The notes under the pieces: model-generated
Database searches by the model: none
What the model was told of the DNA's origin: nothing
Seen by the model: only the letters and a program-made list of their open reading frames with translations
DNA from: Planctomycetaceae bacterium UBA6163
GTDB lineage: Bacteria > Planctomycetota > Planctomycetia > Pirellulales > Pirellulaceae
Reading direction: 5' to 3'
Assembly: GCA_002428205.1 (NCBI GenBank)
Contig: DIUH01000179.1
Span: 1 to 6,964 of the forward strand
DNA length: 6,964 nucleotides
Position numbers and translations under genes: made by a program
Part shown: positions 6,286 to 6,964 of the stretch, in pieces
Numbering within the stretch: position 1 is the stretch's first letter
Layout of the letters: every line of letters begins with the position of its first letter

Positions 6286-6964
6286 GCAAGGTGAGCGCGA
6301 TTGATGTGGTAGGCCTTGCGCAGTTTCGGAAGGATGCGTGACCAGAACCGTGTACCCCAACGCCATTGGTGGCGATGATGATCTAGCATGTAGCGCACGT
6401 CGGTTACTTTGATGCGTTCATCCCAAGTCGTGATATCGCGAGGGTCATCGATAGCCCAGTGGTATTTCGCTGACGTCGTGCGAATCGTCGCCTCCCATCG
6501 AACGCTGTTCTTTTTAGCAAACTGTGAGCAGCCATCGAACAAGAAGGTTGAACCGGGGAAGTGATCCGCCAATATCCGAAACAACTGCTTTACTTGCTCT
6601 GGCTGTAAGTACATAAGCAAACCAGCCGCTTGAAAAAGCCATGGACCTTCAGCGGTCGACTTCACGCGGTCGATCCAACCGGTTTCCAGAATACTGCCCG
6701 CGATCAAGTGGCGACGCGAATCTGGTGTAAAGCAGGTTTCGCGGAGTGCGATAACATCTGGAAAATCGAATTCAAACCAGGTTGAGAGCCCATTGTCGTT
6801 GCGCTCGAACACCGTATCGAGCCCGACTCCGAATAGACCAATGGCACCGCTGGGGTATGATTCCAAGAAGTCTTGGATCCATCGGTCCATGATCGCGGCA
6901 CGGATCGCACAACCGGTTAAGGTATTTGGAAAACGCCGAATCTTATCAAAGTCATATTCGATTG
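6279..6964 (-). CDS. Class I SAM-dependent methyltransferase, COG3315/LCM family (N-terminus outside window)
   Basis: A soluble methyltransferase of the leucine carboxyl methyltransferase-like family (COG3315), which transfers a methyl group from S-adenosylmethionine to an oxygen of an unidentified small molecule or protein. The frame is open to base 6964: upstream of the internal Met at 6890 it reads IEYDFDKIRRFPN and then TLTGCAIRAAI, which matches the conserved segment before the SAM site in this family. The Met at 6890 is therefore not the start. Counting from the right edge, 227 residues are visible: SAM motif I FGVGLDT (44-50), then Arg54, the acidic FEFDFPDV segment (63-70) followed by ALR, the QAAGLLMYL motif (111-119), and LFDGCS (141-146). 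By family comparison about 40-50 N-terminal residues are missing. The usual Arg after GLDT is Val here, a minor deviation. The C-terminal third contains several His and Trp residues around DHHRHQWRW (194-202). The substrate cannot be told from sequence. Confidence 0.88.
   Translation of the reverse strand, partial: IEYDFDKIRRFPNTLTGCAIRAAIMDRWIQDFLESYPSGAIGLFGVGLDTVFERNDNGLSTWFEFDFPDVIALRETCFTPDSRRHLIAGSILETGWIDRVKSTAEGPWLFQAAGLLMYLQPEQVKQLFRILADHFPGSTFLFDGCSQFAKKNSVRWEATIRTTSAKYHWAIDDPRDITTWDERIKVTDVRYMLDHHRHQWRWGTRFWSRILPKLRKAYHINRAHLAP

Overview
The window most likely comes from a planctomycete, probably a Rhodopirellula/Rubripirellula-like member of the Pirellulaceae. The evidence is the style of the proteins: a MoxR-DUF58-BatA/VWA cassette, a secreted PQQ-like beta-propeller protein whose mature end reads DWPQWMGPQRDN, moderate GC content, and palindrome-rich intergenic DNA. 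This assignment rests on recognising protein families and was not confirmed by any search.

Left half (about 1-4188, + strand): three genes form a tight operon. They are a MoxR-type AAA+ ATPase (cut or nearly cut by the left edge), a soluble DUF58 protein with a von Willebrand A (VWA) fold, and a 744-residue membrane protein with an N-terminal BatA-type double membrane segment, a VWA domain, a GATase-like region and a C-terminal membrane helix. Both junctions are 4-base ATGA overlaps, so translation is probably coupled. By family analogy (RavA-ViaA, Bat operons), the ATPase is expected to remodel or load targets with the two VWA proteins as partners. Nothing in the window names the target.

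Middle (4189-4517): a 329-base gap between convergent genes, packed with hairpins and short repeats. It holds a perfect 8-bp stem, a GAAA-tetraloop hairpin, a 9-bp inverted repeat and an 11-bp direct repeat. It looks like a composite intergenic palindromic repeat, perhaps also ending transcription from both sides. This is the least explained part of the window.

Right half (4518-6964, - strand): a signal-peptide-bearing PQQ-like beta-propeller protein (4518-5900) with a plausible TACAAT -10 box upstream, a 378-base gap with no supportable gene (5901-6278), and a class I SAM-dependent methyltransferase of the COG3315/leucine carboxyl methyltransferase family. The methyltransferase reading frame stays open to the right edge, so its N-terminus lies outside the window.

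I found no tRNA, rRNA, CRISPR array, transposase or defence gene. The annotation is mostly of known families. The points worth following up are the intergenic repeat block, the compact three-gene MoxR operon and the fused domain layout of its last gene.
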